Counted from the first letter of the stretch, positions 30,801 through 40,628 are shown. The stretch: 64,000 nt of DNA from Prorocentrum cordatum (GCA_963575745.1 CAUYUJ010019359.1:184001-248000); one strand, 5' to 3'. The notes: generated by a model not told the origin, from the sequence alone. A program made the numbers and translations.

Positions 30801-32734
30801 GAGACCAGGGCGGGGCGAATCGCCCGATTGACAGTGGACGAGATGAGCTTCAAGTCACAGTTCCTGAGGCCCAGGACCCGAACCTTGTCTGGAGAGCGTG
30901 AGCAGCTGGCGTCGCGCAGCTCCAAGTCCGTGACGTTTTTGGGCAGAAAAATCTGGATCGTGTCACTAGTGTTCGCAAACAACTCCTGGCCCTTGAGAAC
31001 CCAACCAAGAGCATCCCACAGTATGTCAGCCCCCCACGAGGACGCCGCCCATGCCGCATACGGAAGAGCATCAGGGCCAGGGGCAGAGTGTTGGGCAGAC
31101 CGAATCGCACGCCGTAGCATGTTTTTCGAAGGCGGAGGGAGGTGAAGGTCGGCAGGAAGGTCAGGAGCAAGGCGGCGTAGGTAAGGAACAGCAGCATCGG
31201 AGTCCCACGGCTTTTTCTGGAATACGGGGGCCCAGTGCTCCGAGAGAACCCGCAGCCGATCAGAGGGGACACTGACCGCAGAGCCGTCAGGCGCGATAAC
31301 CGACGAGAGCGATATCCTTCGGTTGAGCGGGGACCAGAGACGAGCACGCCGTTCAAGTGCGCGGACCTGGGCACGAATTTGGGCGCGGTCACCTTCACGC
31401 CGCCTGCGTTCTTCAAGTTCAGCCTTCGCGGACTCAGCAGCCTCCGACTGGACCTGGTCGACCCATGCCTGGAAAGAGGGCGGATGGCGGATCTCGACCT
31501 TCCCGTTGGTGACCGATATCATGTCTATGGCCAGGGGGTGGGAGTCCTGGAGCCTGGACGCCATGCGCAGGTCCTGCCTCCAAACCACACGGGCAAGGGC
31601 ACGAGCAAGCAGGAGGCAAGTGCGGGGATGATGTGGTCTGTCACGAAAGAGGGCGCCCCTGGTCTCCGCGGCCGAAATCTTCAAAAGCTCCTTGTACTTT
31701 TCAACCTTGAACGGGGGCGACATGGAGTCCCACGGGATGCAGGAGCACAGCCCCTCCAGGCGACGCTTGAAACCAGGCTCAGAGAACAGGTGCTTGGGAA
31801 TAGGGCGGGATTCCACAGGACGAGGTGGACGGCAGGCAAGCGAGAGAACGACAGCAGCATGGTCGGAGATCTTTTTGCCAAAGACGGCCGCTGGCGAGCC
31901 AAGCGTGCCGATCTGGACAAACAGCTGGCAGAGCTGCCAGCCCGTGATCGAGCAGAAGACGCGGTCGATCGTCGCGCACGAGTCGTTGAACTTCTCGTAG
32001 TGCGTGGGGTCCTCGCACGCGATCTCAGTCAGAAGGGCGAGGGCCTGGCGCCACTTGGGTGCCTGCACGTGGTGGCACTTCGACAGCTTGCGCACGGCCG
32101 CCGCGGGGGCAGCGAGCGCGAGAGCCTCGTGCGTGGCAAAATTGAAGTCCCCGAGGACGAAGGTGGTGTACATGTCGGGGTCAAGGGCGGCAGCACGTTG
32201 CGATGCACGTATCGCAGCAGCGACTTCACGAACTTGCTGGGCGGACAGGCCATGGTTGTGAACGTTGAAAATGTCGAGCGTGCGGCAGTCATCCCAAACT
32301 CGGACTAGCATCACTCGGCCAGGCACCAGAACAGTAGACGATGAGGACGGAGCAGACGGGCCCTGACTAGCCAGCGGCGGGAGCACCACGGCAACCCCAC
32401 CCCGCCGATGACCGTCATCTGCGTCCGAAATGAAGCTGGAGTGGATCGTGAGACCCGAGGCGATCGAGCGGAAGAACGAGACAAGCTGGCAGTGGTCCTG
32501 GTGCACCTCCTGCAGGGCGATGATCGTGGAGAGGGGACGCATAGAAAGAACGTACTTTCTCTTCAGGATGGCCTTATCCCCACCAGCCTGAAGAAGAGCC
32601 CGAGAGTTCCACGTAGCGATCCGAAACGTAGGTGCCGTTGAACCAGGCGGCGGAGGAGGAAGACGAAATAGCCCAGCGGCGCTAAAGGCACCACTGGCTG
32701 GGATCGGACGGGTGCGTGAGCTCCTTGACCGCAT
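27805..32734 (-). pseudogene. LINE 1 ORF2: AP endonuclease and reverse transcriptase (one frameshift)
   Basis: The suggested start is the ATG at 32734, overlapping ORF1. The endonuclease has FRIATWNSRAL (32626-32594), IIALQEVHQDH (about 32525), VLGDFNFA (about 32145) and KISDHAAVVLS (about 31865), so the catalytic Asn, Glu, Asp and SDH are present. RT motif A is YSLDFGQAFPSL (about 30660), motif B GIIQGCALSG (about 30490) and motif C CADDIGG (about 30375). All are intact. A frameshift at about 29635, in CCTCCTCCTGG, moves the sense to the frame ending at 27805. That frame holds a zinc motif C-X4-C-X8-H-X3-C (CVFGC..HYARC, about 29310-29255). It then has a ~400-residue Ser/Pro-rich tail with four 28-residue repeats. 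No RNase H domain is seen. An open frame continues upstream to 33859, but that part only shadows ORF1. Confidence 0.85.
28263..28590. repeat. 84-bp minisatellite within the ORF2 tail
   Basis: AGCCCGAACACGACAACGGG recurs at 28281, 28365, 28449 and 28533 (one base changed in the last), exactly 84 bp apart. Each copy is followed by ACTTGCG..CTAACGCC. The period is 28 codons, so ORF2 stays open and encodes repeats of a SQVPLSCSGSPSPR type. Confidence 0.9.
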
Positions 32735-33938
32735 TGCGGAGCGTGTCGATCGCCATGGCGTGCTTGGACAGCTGCGCCGAGTCCCAGTAGATCTTGGGGG
32801 GGGTGTCGCCGTGGAAGACGCTGACCTGCATGATCTTGTCCCACCCGATGGAGAGGGCGCCGTGCTCGCGGTCCGAGTAGAACCGCTTGCCTGGGTACTG
32901 CAGCTCGATGATCGCCCTGGCCTTGCGGAGGGTGACCTCGGTCTTGATGCGCTTGGGGGACTTGTCGGGGCCGAGGTGCAAACGGCACCGCTCGGCGCCT
33001 GGCGGGTCGACCCAGAACTCTTTCCAGCCGTCGGGTCCCTTGAGGAGCGAGGTGGCCTTGCTGGCACGGCGTGAGGCGATGGCGGCCGAGCCCGAGAAGC
33101 AAATCTCGAACCTCCTGGCCGGGGACTCGCCCTTCTGCTTGATCTCGTATTGCTCATCATCAAAACCAATCTCACTGAGCCACGGGCGTAGCGAAGAGAC
33201 GACTGACGCCAAGGTAGTCGGTCGCTGAGAGACGGCAACAACGATCGTGGTGTCCTCCTCGCGGTCGAAGGAGGTGGGAGCAGCCAGCTGCTTCCTCGGA
33301 GTCTGTTCGGCGATGGCCATCTGGCGACGAAGCTCTGCCAGCTGGTCTTGAAGCTCTTGAATGGACTTGTCATGCTCGTCCGCTCGACCCTCGAGGGCGT
33401 CGATGCTGCGCTTCTGCTCGTCGAGCTGGGCCTGAAGGCGTCTGTTGAGCGAGTCGAGTCTGGGTGCGATAGCCGATTGAACCTGGCTTTCGATGGCGTT
33501 GGACTGTTTTGCCACCTCGCCCTGCATGGATGACAGCATCTTGAGCAGCGTGTTGTGATTGGACGTGATGGTCTTGGCAACCGACTCCGACACCTCGGTG
33601 GTGATGGTGTCCCGCATCGAGGCAAACTCCTCCCTGCATAGCTGCCGCAGAAAATCACCATCGTCATCGTCATCATCATGAGGAGAAGGTACAGGGGCAC
33701 CAGCGGAGGACGGAGCGAGTGCCTGCCGCTTGCGCTGGGTGAAGCGGCCTGTGCCTTGGCCTTTGCCCGAGCGCTCGCCGTCGGGGAAGGTGGGCATCTC
33801 GTCAAGTTCTGCGAGCATCTGGCGCTCCTGGGTGCTCGTGCGCGCAGGAGGGGCAGCATCGGCCATGAGGCGCACTGGATGAGGGGGTGTCCGCCAGCCT
33901 TTGACAGCTGGGTGGCCCTGGAGGAAGGGTTGCCACAC
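32682..33938 (-). CDS. LINE 1 ORF1 protein
   Basis: 418 codons. The start at 33938 is the first ATG after the spliced-leader relict; a second in-frame Met, at MADAAPPARTST (33866), is possible. The N-terminal ~110 residues are basic and disordered, with a D-rich run (PSPHDDDDDDGDF). Residues about 125-235 form a long heptad-rich coiled coil (LDSLNRRLQAQLDEQKRSID, LQDQLAELRRQM). The C-terminal ~180 residues form an RRM/CTD-like alpha-beta region (RRFEICFSGSAAIASRRA, RKARAIIELQYPGKRFYSDR). This layout is typical of LINE ORF1 RNA-binding chaperones, which coat element RNA. The frame is intact. The last 53 bp overlap the start of ORF2. Confidence 0.75.
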   Translation of the reverse strand: MWQPFLQGHPAVKGWRTPPHPVRLMADAAPPARTSTQERQMLAELDEMPTFPDGERSGKGQGTGRFTQRKRQALAPSSAGAPVPSPHDDDDDDGDFLRQLCREEFASMRDTITTEVSESVAKTITSNHNTLLKMLSSMQGEVAKQSNAIESQVQSAIAPRLDSLNRRLQAQLDEQKRSIDALEGRADEHDKSIQELQDQLAELRRQMAIAEQTPRKQLAAPTSFDREEDTTIVVAVSQRPTTLASVVSSLRPWLSEIGFDDEQYEIKQKGESPARRFEICFSGSAAIASRRASKATSLLKGPDGWKEFWVDPPGAERCRLHLGPDKSPKRIKTEVTLRKARAIIELQYPGKRFYSDREHGALSIGWDKIMQVSVFHGDTPPKIYWDSAQLSKHAMAIDTLRNAVKELTHPSDPSQWCL

Positions 33939-33959
33939 TCAAAACGGGCCTATCCCGAT

Positions 33960-33975
33960 CTTGAGCCAAAATGGC
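33960..33975 (-). other. Relict dinoflagellate spliced-leader sequence
   Basis: The minus strand reads GCCATTTTGGCTCAAG. It is identical to the last 16 of the 22 nt of the dinoflagellate spliced leader, as I recall that sequence. Upstream of the match the sequence is CCGCCTT and then (TCC)n, so the first six leader bases are lost or replaced. The start codon of ORF1 at 33938 follows 21 bp downstream, the arrangement of a trans-spliced mRNA. Confidence 0.75.
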
Positions 33976-33978
33976 AAG

Positions 33979-34075
33979 GCGGAGGAGGAGGAGGAGGAGG
34001 AGGAGGAGGAGGAGGAGGAGGAGGAGGAGGAGGAGGAGGCAGGAGGGAGGAGGAGGAGGAGGAGGAGGAGGAGGA
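33979..34075. repeat. (GGA)n tract at the 5' flank of LINE 1
   Basis: About 30 GGA units with a GGCAGGAGGG interruption, starting four bases beyond the spliced-leader relict. Confidence 0.95.
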
Positions 34076-34195
34076 GCGGAGGGGCGGCGCGGTCGGGACC
34101 TCTGGGACCTCCGGGGCGGCCTGCGAGGGCCGCCGTGAGCCGGGGCCACGCGCTCGTGCAGCGGGGGAGCGGCGCGGTGGGGCCACGTCGGGGCG

Positions 34196-34863
34196 GGGCT
34201 CTCTCGGGAGGAAGCCTCGGGGCGCTGGCGTCCGGGGGCCGCCAGAGTGGCTGGCGTCTCCTCCTCCTCCTCCTCCTCCTCCTCCTCCTCCTCCTCCTCC
34301 TCCACTCCTCCTCCTCCTCCTCCTCCTCCTCCTCCTCCTCCTCCTCCTCCTCCGGCGGCGGGGCGGCGGTGCGCTGCGCCCCTGGCGGGTGCAGGGCGTC
34401 GCTGGGGCGCTCCGCGGGGCGGGGGGCTCTCGGGAGGAAGCTCGGGACGCTGGCGTCCGGGTGCCGCAGAGTGGCTGGCCTCCTCCTCCTCCTCCGCCTC
34501 CTCCTCCTCCTCCTCCTCCTCCTGCCTCCTCCTCCTCCTCCTCCTCCTCCTCCTCCTCCTCCTCCGCCGCGGCGAGGGGGCGGCGGTGCGCTGCGCCCCT
34601 GGCGGGTGCAGGGCGCGTCGCTGGGGCGCTCCGCGGGGCGGGGGGCTCTCGGGAGGAAGCTCGGGGCGCTGGCGTCCGGGTGCCGCAGAGTGGCTGGCGT
34701 CTCCTCCTCCTCCTCCGCCTCCTCCTCCTCCTCCTCCTCCTGCCTCCTCCTCCTCCTCCTCCTGCCTCCTCCTCCTCCTCCTCCTCCTCCTCCTCCTCCT
34801 GCCTCCTCCTCCTCCTCCTCCTCCTGCCTCCTGCCTCCTCCTCCTCCTCCTCCTCCGCCTCCC
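34196..34863. repeat. Compound minisatellite: (CTC)n plus GC-rich spacer, about three units
   Basis: The spacer GGGAGGAAGC(C)TCGGGGCGCTGGC..GCAGAGTGGCTGGC ends near 34255, 34475 and 34703, each time followed by CTC repeats. Between the CTC blocks, GGCGGTGCGCTGCGCCCCTGGCGGGTGCAGGGCG recurs in parts at about 34365 and 34580. The period is about 215-230 bp. The block ends at CCTCCCTAAGCGG, where LINE 2 begins. Confidence 0.85.
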
Positions 34864-34881
34864 TAAGCGGTAGTCCTCAGG

Positions 34882-35853
34882 ATGTCGGGGGTAGGAAGCC
34901 ATACTTTCATTTACATGCGAATCCAGCCCGAGGCGTTCAGGCTCCCAAAGAAAGGGGAGGCTTTCGTTCCAGGGGACATCTCGGGCTGGCCAGGTTTCGA
35001 AATTCTTGCAGGGGAGTCCGTGGACAGTCTTGCGCGCAGGTGGTTTTCCTCCGCAAAGCTTTATCTGTGCATGTACACGGCGCTGCCCGAGTTTGACAGG
35101 CCCCGTTATTCAGGTCGTGCTGCTGGTTGCCGTCTTGAAAAAGTGCCATTGTCTTGCGCCTGGGGAAAAAGTGTCCGAAGAAAGGCCAGTGCGTTAACTC
35201 AGAAGTGGCTAGCGCTTCGCAGAGTGACTATGCAGTGGCTCCGCGCGCAAGACTCCACGGCCCCAGACAAGGATGCTGCGATCAGCAGCGCTCTTGCACG
35301 TATGGAGGAGGTCGGTAGCGTCTGGACGGGTTCGGGGGAGGAGGAGGCTGAGTCGACTCAGGAGTCTGTGTCACCAAGCTCGCTTGCCGCCTTCCTTGCT
35401 CGTCTTGAGGATTCCGACTCTCGTGTTGAGGTGTGTGACTTGCTTCAGCGTCGTGTGCAGCAGCAAACGAGCAAGGATGCGTCGGCGGCTCGACAGTCTT
35501 GGAAGGAGTTTTCAGAGCTCGCGTTCCAGAGAGGAGGGAGTCTTGCTCATAAGTACTCTCGGGGCCCTCAGGGCAATTCCCAGCCTGTGCTTGCTGACTC
35601 GCTGCCCGTCGTGGGGCATGAGGCCTTGAAGGCCATGCTGGGGACTTGGGTCTCGCTTTGGAAGCTTCCGTCCAGGGGCCTGGAGCCCCACCCCCTCTCC
35701 TGGGATGTTTCAGGCGCGGCTCCCCTTCCCGAGCTAGAGCCAGCAGCGGTGCGAGCAGCCCTTGGGTCGTTTAGGCCCAACGCTGGTCTTGGCTGGGACT
35801 CCTTTCGCCCGAGGTGGATTGAGAAGTTGCCTGAGCCTCTCATTGCGGATTGA
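34882..35853 (+). pseudogene. LINE 2 N-terminal region
   Basis: 323 codons from ATG at 34882, the first ATG after the CTC tract. Mostly soluble and charged, with a basic stretch (GKSVRRKASALTQKWLALRR, residues ~93-112) and Glu-rich loops. The last 40 residues (AAVRAALGSFRPNAGLGWDS) match the lead-in to LINE-type RT domains, where a conserved K.....G.D segment precedes the polymerase. The stop at 35851 separates it from the RT, so a stop or frameshift has broken the original pol. No endonuclease motif was recognised. Confidence 0.6.
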
Positions 35854-35899
35854 TCCTGATTTTACACCGGTGTGAAGCGGAGCCAGAGCTCACTGACAT

Positions 35900-37171
35900 A
35901 TGACTCATTATCATCGTCTTCCTCCCCAAACCACAAGGGGGGAACGACCCATAGACCTGCTGCCCTTGTTTGCTAGAATATGGTCTAGATTGAGACACAA
36001 GCAGGTCTCCAATTGGGAATCCAAGTTGCCCGATAGGTTTTTCTGGGGAGCCTCTAGTGAGACCTCATGTGACAAGTCCGCCTGGATTCACAACACCCTT
36101 GCGGCTGTGGCTCCCCAGTTAGGCTTTGTCAGTTTTAGCGCGTTTGTGGACCCCCGCAAGTTTTATGAAATGGTCAGCCACCAGGAACTTTTGTGTGCTG
36201 CCAGGGATGCTGATTTTCCCCTGGCACTTCTGAGGCCCTTGTGTGCCTTGTACAGAGGCCCGAGGAGGGCCGTGTACCAACAATCGGTTTCGGAGGTCAT
36301 TAACGCGAGCGGGTCCAGCATAGCAGGTTGCTCATGCGCAACAGGGTTGGCTAAGTTGATGACGATCACCACGCTCAGGAGCATAGGGGTTAAGTGTAAC
36401 CTGATCAAAATCAAGAGCTTGATCGATGACATCAGCTTACATGTGATAGGTGGGCCCACTCAGGTTGCAGATCAGGCGATAACTGGTCGAACGATGCTGA
36501 TAGGAGGCATGAAGGACCGCAGGCTCCCGATTTCGTGGGACAAGTGTGGTCTGTTGTGCAGTGATGATGAAGTTTTCCGCAAAGTGAGAGCGCATGTGCG
36601 TGATCTTTGGCCAGAAGATGTTCCTTGCCCTAGTCGCGATGCCTTTCATAGAGATCTAGGGGGAGATGCCATTGACGGAAGGATGAGGAGGATAAGCACT
36701 CAGGTTTCGAGGATCTCAGAGGCTCTGCAGCGAGGGGTGCGTGTCAAAGCTCTCCAGGGACTGGGTCGTCAAAAATCAGCTGTGCATCGAGCAGGGGTCC
36801 TGGCCAAATCTCTTTGGGGCTCCAGTATCCACGGTGTGGCAAGTTCGAGGATCCAGTCCCTTCGCATGTCGTACTTGAACGTTGGCAAGTACAAGCCAGG
36901 CGCGTCTGTGGGTCTTTCGTTGCTGACGGCAGAGTGCGGCTGGCAGCAGGACCCCTTGGTCATTGCGAGTGGACGCGGTCCACACCTTTGCTGTCGTCAT
37001 GAGATCACAGGCCGTCACATGGGCGGTCGTGGACAAGTTGCTCAAAGAAGCGAGGCCGTTGCTACTGGATCCACAACGCTAGGCCAAGTGCAAAAACCCA
37101 GTTGCCGCGCTTCTCCTCTCGCTCCACAGGATTGGGTGGTCTTGGGAGGACGTCCACACCATCAGAGATGA
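35900..37171 (+). pseudogene. LINE 2 reverse transcriptase region
   Basis: The RT lead-in RPIDLLPLFARIWSRLR is followed by motif A in divergent form (AFVDPRKFYEMVSHQELL) and motif B (SSIAGCSCATGLAKL). Motif C is LIDDISLHV, with both Asp present (about 36421-36445). The domain is recognisable to about residue 360. From about 36970 the coding sense lies in another frame, where LLKEARPLLLDPQR and WEDVHTIRDDDEQLWDF are found. The last ~65 residues of this frame are therefore out of phase. Confidence 0.7.
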
Positions 37172-37223
37172 CGACGAGCAGCTTTGGGACTTCAGGACCA
37201 CTCCGCCCGCCCTACTGAGCTCG

Positions 37224-38870
37224 ATGGTCAAGCATGGGGCCCGTAGGCACATCGACAGGGAAGCTCTTCACAGGCTCGCACATGGTGACTCACGAGTCCC
37301 TCAAGGCCCCTTATCGTGGATACCCATGAACGAGGTCTTGCATTCAAAGCGCAGTAAGTTACCGCCAAGGGAACGGAGGTCTCTCAGGGGCCTGTGCTCG
37401 GGGGCCCACTGGTGCCAGCACAGGGTCTCGAAGTCCTTCAGCGGGGAGCCCTCCGTGTGCTTGAGGTGCCAAGGTTGCCTGGGTACGTTCTACCATAGGT
37501 TCTTTGAGTGCGACGCGTACCACTTCTTCAGGCAGGAGAGGCTCCCGAAGGAGCTCCACAGTGCAGTCAAGCGTATGAAGCAGGCCCCTGAGGCCCTACA
37601 GACTCTCTTCTGCCGTGGCCTTCTTCCTGACCCTGCTCAAGCTTTCGCTTATCCGAGCAGGAACCCAGCACACCACTTTTATGACATGGGTCGCAAAGGA
37701 GTTGTTCATGTTGAAGGAGGCGTTGTTTTCACTGACGGGAGTGGGTTCTACACGGACATACCGTACATGAGAAGTGCTGGGTGGTCGGTTGTAGTTTACG
37801 GCCATGAACCCAGGAGGGTGGCCAGATATTACGGTGCAGTGCCAAAAGATATGTGCCCCCTGCAAGTGGCCAAGTGTGGTGAGGACTATGCGATGTAAAA
37901 TGTTAGCAGGCAAGTCCTTGGATCATACACGGTGCTCTCAGACTGTAGAGCCACGCTTTCTTACTGTCGTTCGCCCAGCCTGGCAGTGGGAGCAGGCAAT
38001 CCAAGAGCGAATGTGTGGAAAATGATTGCTCAGAATGCGGAGTTACATAGGCAGGCGTTCAAGCATGTGAAGGGCCATACAACATCGACGGATGTGATTG
38101 AAGGTGTGTTGTCTGATTTTGAGAAGACGGGCAACTCCACGGCGGATGCTCTGGCGAAGCGTGGGGCTGCATATAATATGCCAGAGGATGAGCACGTGGA
38201 TTTCGTTCCTGGCTGCAGGAAGTTTCACAAAATGCTTCTGCAGTACCTTGGGAGTTTTCAAGCATGGCTGTACGATTGCAACGCTGATGGCCTGGACTAC
38301 CACTTCCCGCTGAAAGAAGATGTGGAGCAGGAGGCCCCTGTTCAGCAGTCCCTGCCCGTCATGGTGGGCAATTAGCCCCTCTGTGAATTGGTCCTGGAAG
38401 ACGAGCTAGATGGTTTCCTGGAGCCATGGCATGTGGCAGGGCACAGCCTAGTTGAATATCCGATGGTGGATTCGCCACACTTTATTGTGTTCTGTTCCAC
38501 GTGCTGCCAGTATTTCTGTTCTGATTCCAAGAATCATCGTGGACTGGCTCAGAAGTGTAAAGGCAAACATGGAGGTGGCCGCGAAGTGGAAAACCGACGG
38601 CACTTTGATAATCTCAGACATCCACAGGCGATTCGAGCTCAAGTTAGGCTTGAGTCTCCGCGGTCTCCATCAGGGCCAGCACGGAACATGGTTAGAGTGA
38701 CCAAGAAGTGGGAGTTGGAGCTGAGCAGCAGCGCCGTTCAGACCCCAAGGAAGAAGCAGAGGCTCCTGGACACATCACGTATTCTCCTAGCGTACGGGCT
38801 CGAGTTTCGCGAGGCCGTGGAGCTAGGACAGATTCCCGAATATGATGATGATGACCAAGAGTCGGAGTGA
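37224..38870 (+). pseudogene. LINE 2 zinc motif, RNase H and C-terminus
   Basis: One reading frame interrupted by in-frame TAA (37896-37898) and TAG (38373-38375). First comes a zinc motif CLRCQGC..FYHRFFECDAY (about 37458-37520). RNase H then shows GVVFTDGSGFYT, CGEDYAM just before the first stop, VLSDCRAT just after it, VKGHT, and GNSTADALAKRGA. The catalytic acidic residues and His are retained. After the second stop, FCSTCCQYFCSDSKNHRGL (about 38490-38550) and a basic region end in an acidic DDDDQESE tail. The stops make this copy inactive unless they are read through. Confidence 0.7.
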
Positions 38871-39455
38871 GTGTGCAGCCTTGACTGTACACCGATTTGG
38901 AGCCATGATGTGGCGTTTGATCCTCGGTGGCTTCGACAACTTGTTCTGCTTTCAAATCCTGTGCCCTTGGGGCGGCAGGTTCGTTCGTCGCCAGGCTGGT
39001 GACTTCCGTCCGAGGTTCTTGCGGTTGCAGCTTTGCTGGCCCTTGAATCCTCTAAGTGGTGGGAGCGCCAGTCCGTTTTGCCGTGGCTCGATCGTGATGC
39101 TGTTCTTCCGCATCCCCTTCGTTTGCCACGTCGGCGACGTTTTCCACGCGGGCATGCCGTTCGTTGCCCTGGCGCTGGACTGGGGGTGGTGGTTGCACCA
39201 GCTCAAGGCGCTGGGAGCCCTCGAGGAGCGCTTCGTCGCCTCGGTGGGCCTCGTGCGGGTGAGCACGGGCCTGCCGCAGGCCCCGTGCTCCCTGGCCGCC
39301 CGCGGCCGCTTTGAGGTAGGTACGCCCCCCACGCCCCGTCCTGGCGCTTGCAAGGTGGTCCTGGCCTTCGGGCTCCACCGTGTAGGTGCTGGGAGGGGGT
39401 TGTGAGGGTTGTGCCTCCCTCCCCGTCTCTGGATCCAACTGCCCCTCGGCTTCCG

Positions 39456-39772
39456 CTCGCTCGCTCCTCCTCCCTTTCCTCCTCCTCCCTTTCCTCCTCC
39501 TCCTCCTCCTCCTCCTCCTCCCTCCTCCCTCCTCCTCCTCCTCCTCCTCCTCCTCCTCCTTTTCCTCCTCCTCCTCCTCCTCCTCCTCCCTCCTCCTCCT
39601 CCTCCCTCCTCCTCCTCCTGCCTCCTCCTCCTCCTCCTCCTCCCTCCTCCTCCTCCCTCCTCCCTTTCCTCCTCCTCCTCCTCCTCCTCCTCCTCCCTCC
39701 TCCTCCTTTTCCTCCTCCTCCCTCCTCCTCCTCCTCCTCCTCCTCCTCCTCCTCCTCCTGCCTCCTCCTCCC
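39456..39772. repeat. (CTC)n microsatellite downstream of LINE 2
   Basis: About 315 bp of CTC/CCT repeats with TTTCCT and CTGCCT interruptions. Confidence 0.95.
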
Positions 39773-39894
39773 CGTGCCGCACCGAGGCACGGCGGGCCCG
39801 AGCTGGCGGAGCGACGCGCTGCCCACAAGGACCCCCCCGGCCGCGGGGGCAGCAGGGGGAGGCGGGTGGGCTGGCGCGCGCGTCGGAGGCACCC

Positions 39895-40091
39895 TTCGGG
39901 TCGGGCGAAAGGGGGGGATAGCAAAGGGGGGGGTTGAGAATCAGCTCACGTAGCTGATTTTCCCGGCGCCTCCCGGCGCCGGAGGCGGCTATGTATCGAG
40001 GAATGGGCCCCTCGGCGAGGCCGAAACCAGCTGCATGCAGCAAATTTCGTAACCCCCCCTTTCCCAATCCCCCCCTTTCGCCCGACCCGAA
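39895..40091. mobile_element. MITE family M1, copy 2
   Basis: Left end TTCGGGTCGGGCGAAAGGGG and right end CCCCTTTCGCCCGACCCGAA are perfect inverse complements over 20 bp. The TIR continues imperfectly for about 18 more. CCC flanks both sides, a possible 3-bp target duplication. The interior holds CGCCTCCCGGCGCCGGAGGC and GCTGCATGCAGCAAATTTCG, and is homologous throughout to 8633-8825. Confidence 0.8.
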
Positions 40092-40190
40092 CCCTGCAGT
40101 CCCAGGGAGGGGGCCCGCACAGGGAGCGGCGGCATGGCAGCTGCAGTCCCGGGGAGGGGGCCCGCACAGGGAGCGGCGGAGCCCACACCT
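40092..40190. repeat. ~50-bp tandem duplication
   Basis: CTGCAGTCCC(A/G)GGGAGGGGGCCCGCACAGGGAGCGGCGG occurs at 40096 and again at 40141. Confidence 0.8.
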
Positions 40191-40297
40191 CTGGCCCCAG
40201 CAGCGCCTGCAGGTCCGCGAGGGGCGCCAGAGAAGACGGCGGCCGGCACAGACCCCCGACGTCACGAACTTCTGCTGTAGCGTCGGCCCCCGGAAAG

Positions 40298-40412
40298 CTC
40301 GACCCGCTCCCCGGGACCGGTTTTGCGTCCTGAGGCGTCTGTGGACGGTCCCGGTGCCCGGCGAGGGCCTCCAGGGGCCGAACACGGCGAAGAACCTCCG
40401 CCCTGCTTCTTC
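40298..40412. repeat. Dispersed repeat family B, copy 3
   Basis: GCTCCCCGGGACCGGTTTTG, CGTCCTGAGGCGTCTGTGGA, CGGTCCCGGTGCCCGGCGAG and CCAGGGGCCGAACACGGCGA, in family order. Confidence 0.6.
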
Positions 40413-40505
40413 CGCACGCTGAGGCTCTGGGAAGAAGGAACAGAAGGAACATCCAGAGCCTGCCCTGCCGAGACCACCGCCCTCCACCCCAAGGCCGTGA
40501 CCGTC

Positions 40506-40628
40506 CTCTCCTCCTCCTCCTCCTCCTCCTCCTCCTCCTCCTCCTCCTCCTCCTCCTCCTCCTCCGCCTCCTCCGCCTCCTCCTCCTCCTCCTCCTCCTC
40601 CTCCTCCTCCTCCTCCTCCTCCTCCTCC
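40506..40628. repeat. (CTC)n microsatellite
   Basis: About 120 bp of CTC repeats with two CTCCGC interruptions. Confidence 0.95.

Larger units (their letters stand above)
27773..33975 (-). mobile_element. LINE 1: APE-type non-LTR retrotransposon, nearly full length
   Basis: A two-ORF element read on the minus strand: a spliced-leader relict (33960-33975), ORF1 (33938-32682), and ORF2 (32734 to 27805 with one frameshift). It lies between two (GGA)n tracts, 33979-34075 on the 5' side and 27690-27772 on the 3' side. A target duplication cannot be recognised in such sequence. No poly(A) tail is visible at the 3' end. The 5' end is complete enough to retain a leader, so truncation is minimal. Confidence 0.85.
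34864..39455 (+). mobile_element. LINE 2: non-LTR retrotransposon with RNase H, degenerate
   Basis: Plus-strand sequence bounded by (CTC)n on both sides, 34258-34863 upstream and from about 39456 downstream. It carries an N-terminal region, RT, a zinc motif, RNase H and a basic Cys-containing C-terminus, in that order. One frame change and several in-frame stops separate the pieces. It is a different family from LINE 1, which lacks RNase H. The 3' edge is uncertain: coding sense ends at 38870, and the following ~580 bp has short coding-like fragments only. Confidence 0.75.

Noticed and set aside
32735-33859. The N-terminal third of the 1423-codon minus-strand frame as part of LINE 1 ORF2
   Set aside because: It lies entirely over ORF1 in another phase and reads as Ser/Arg/Pro-rich sequence without motifs. 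The endonuclease begins only at about 32626.
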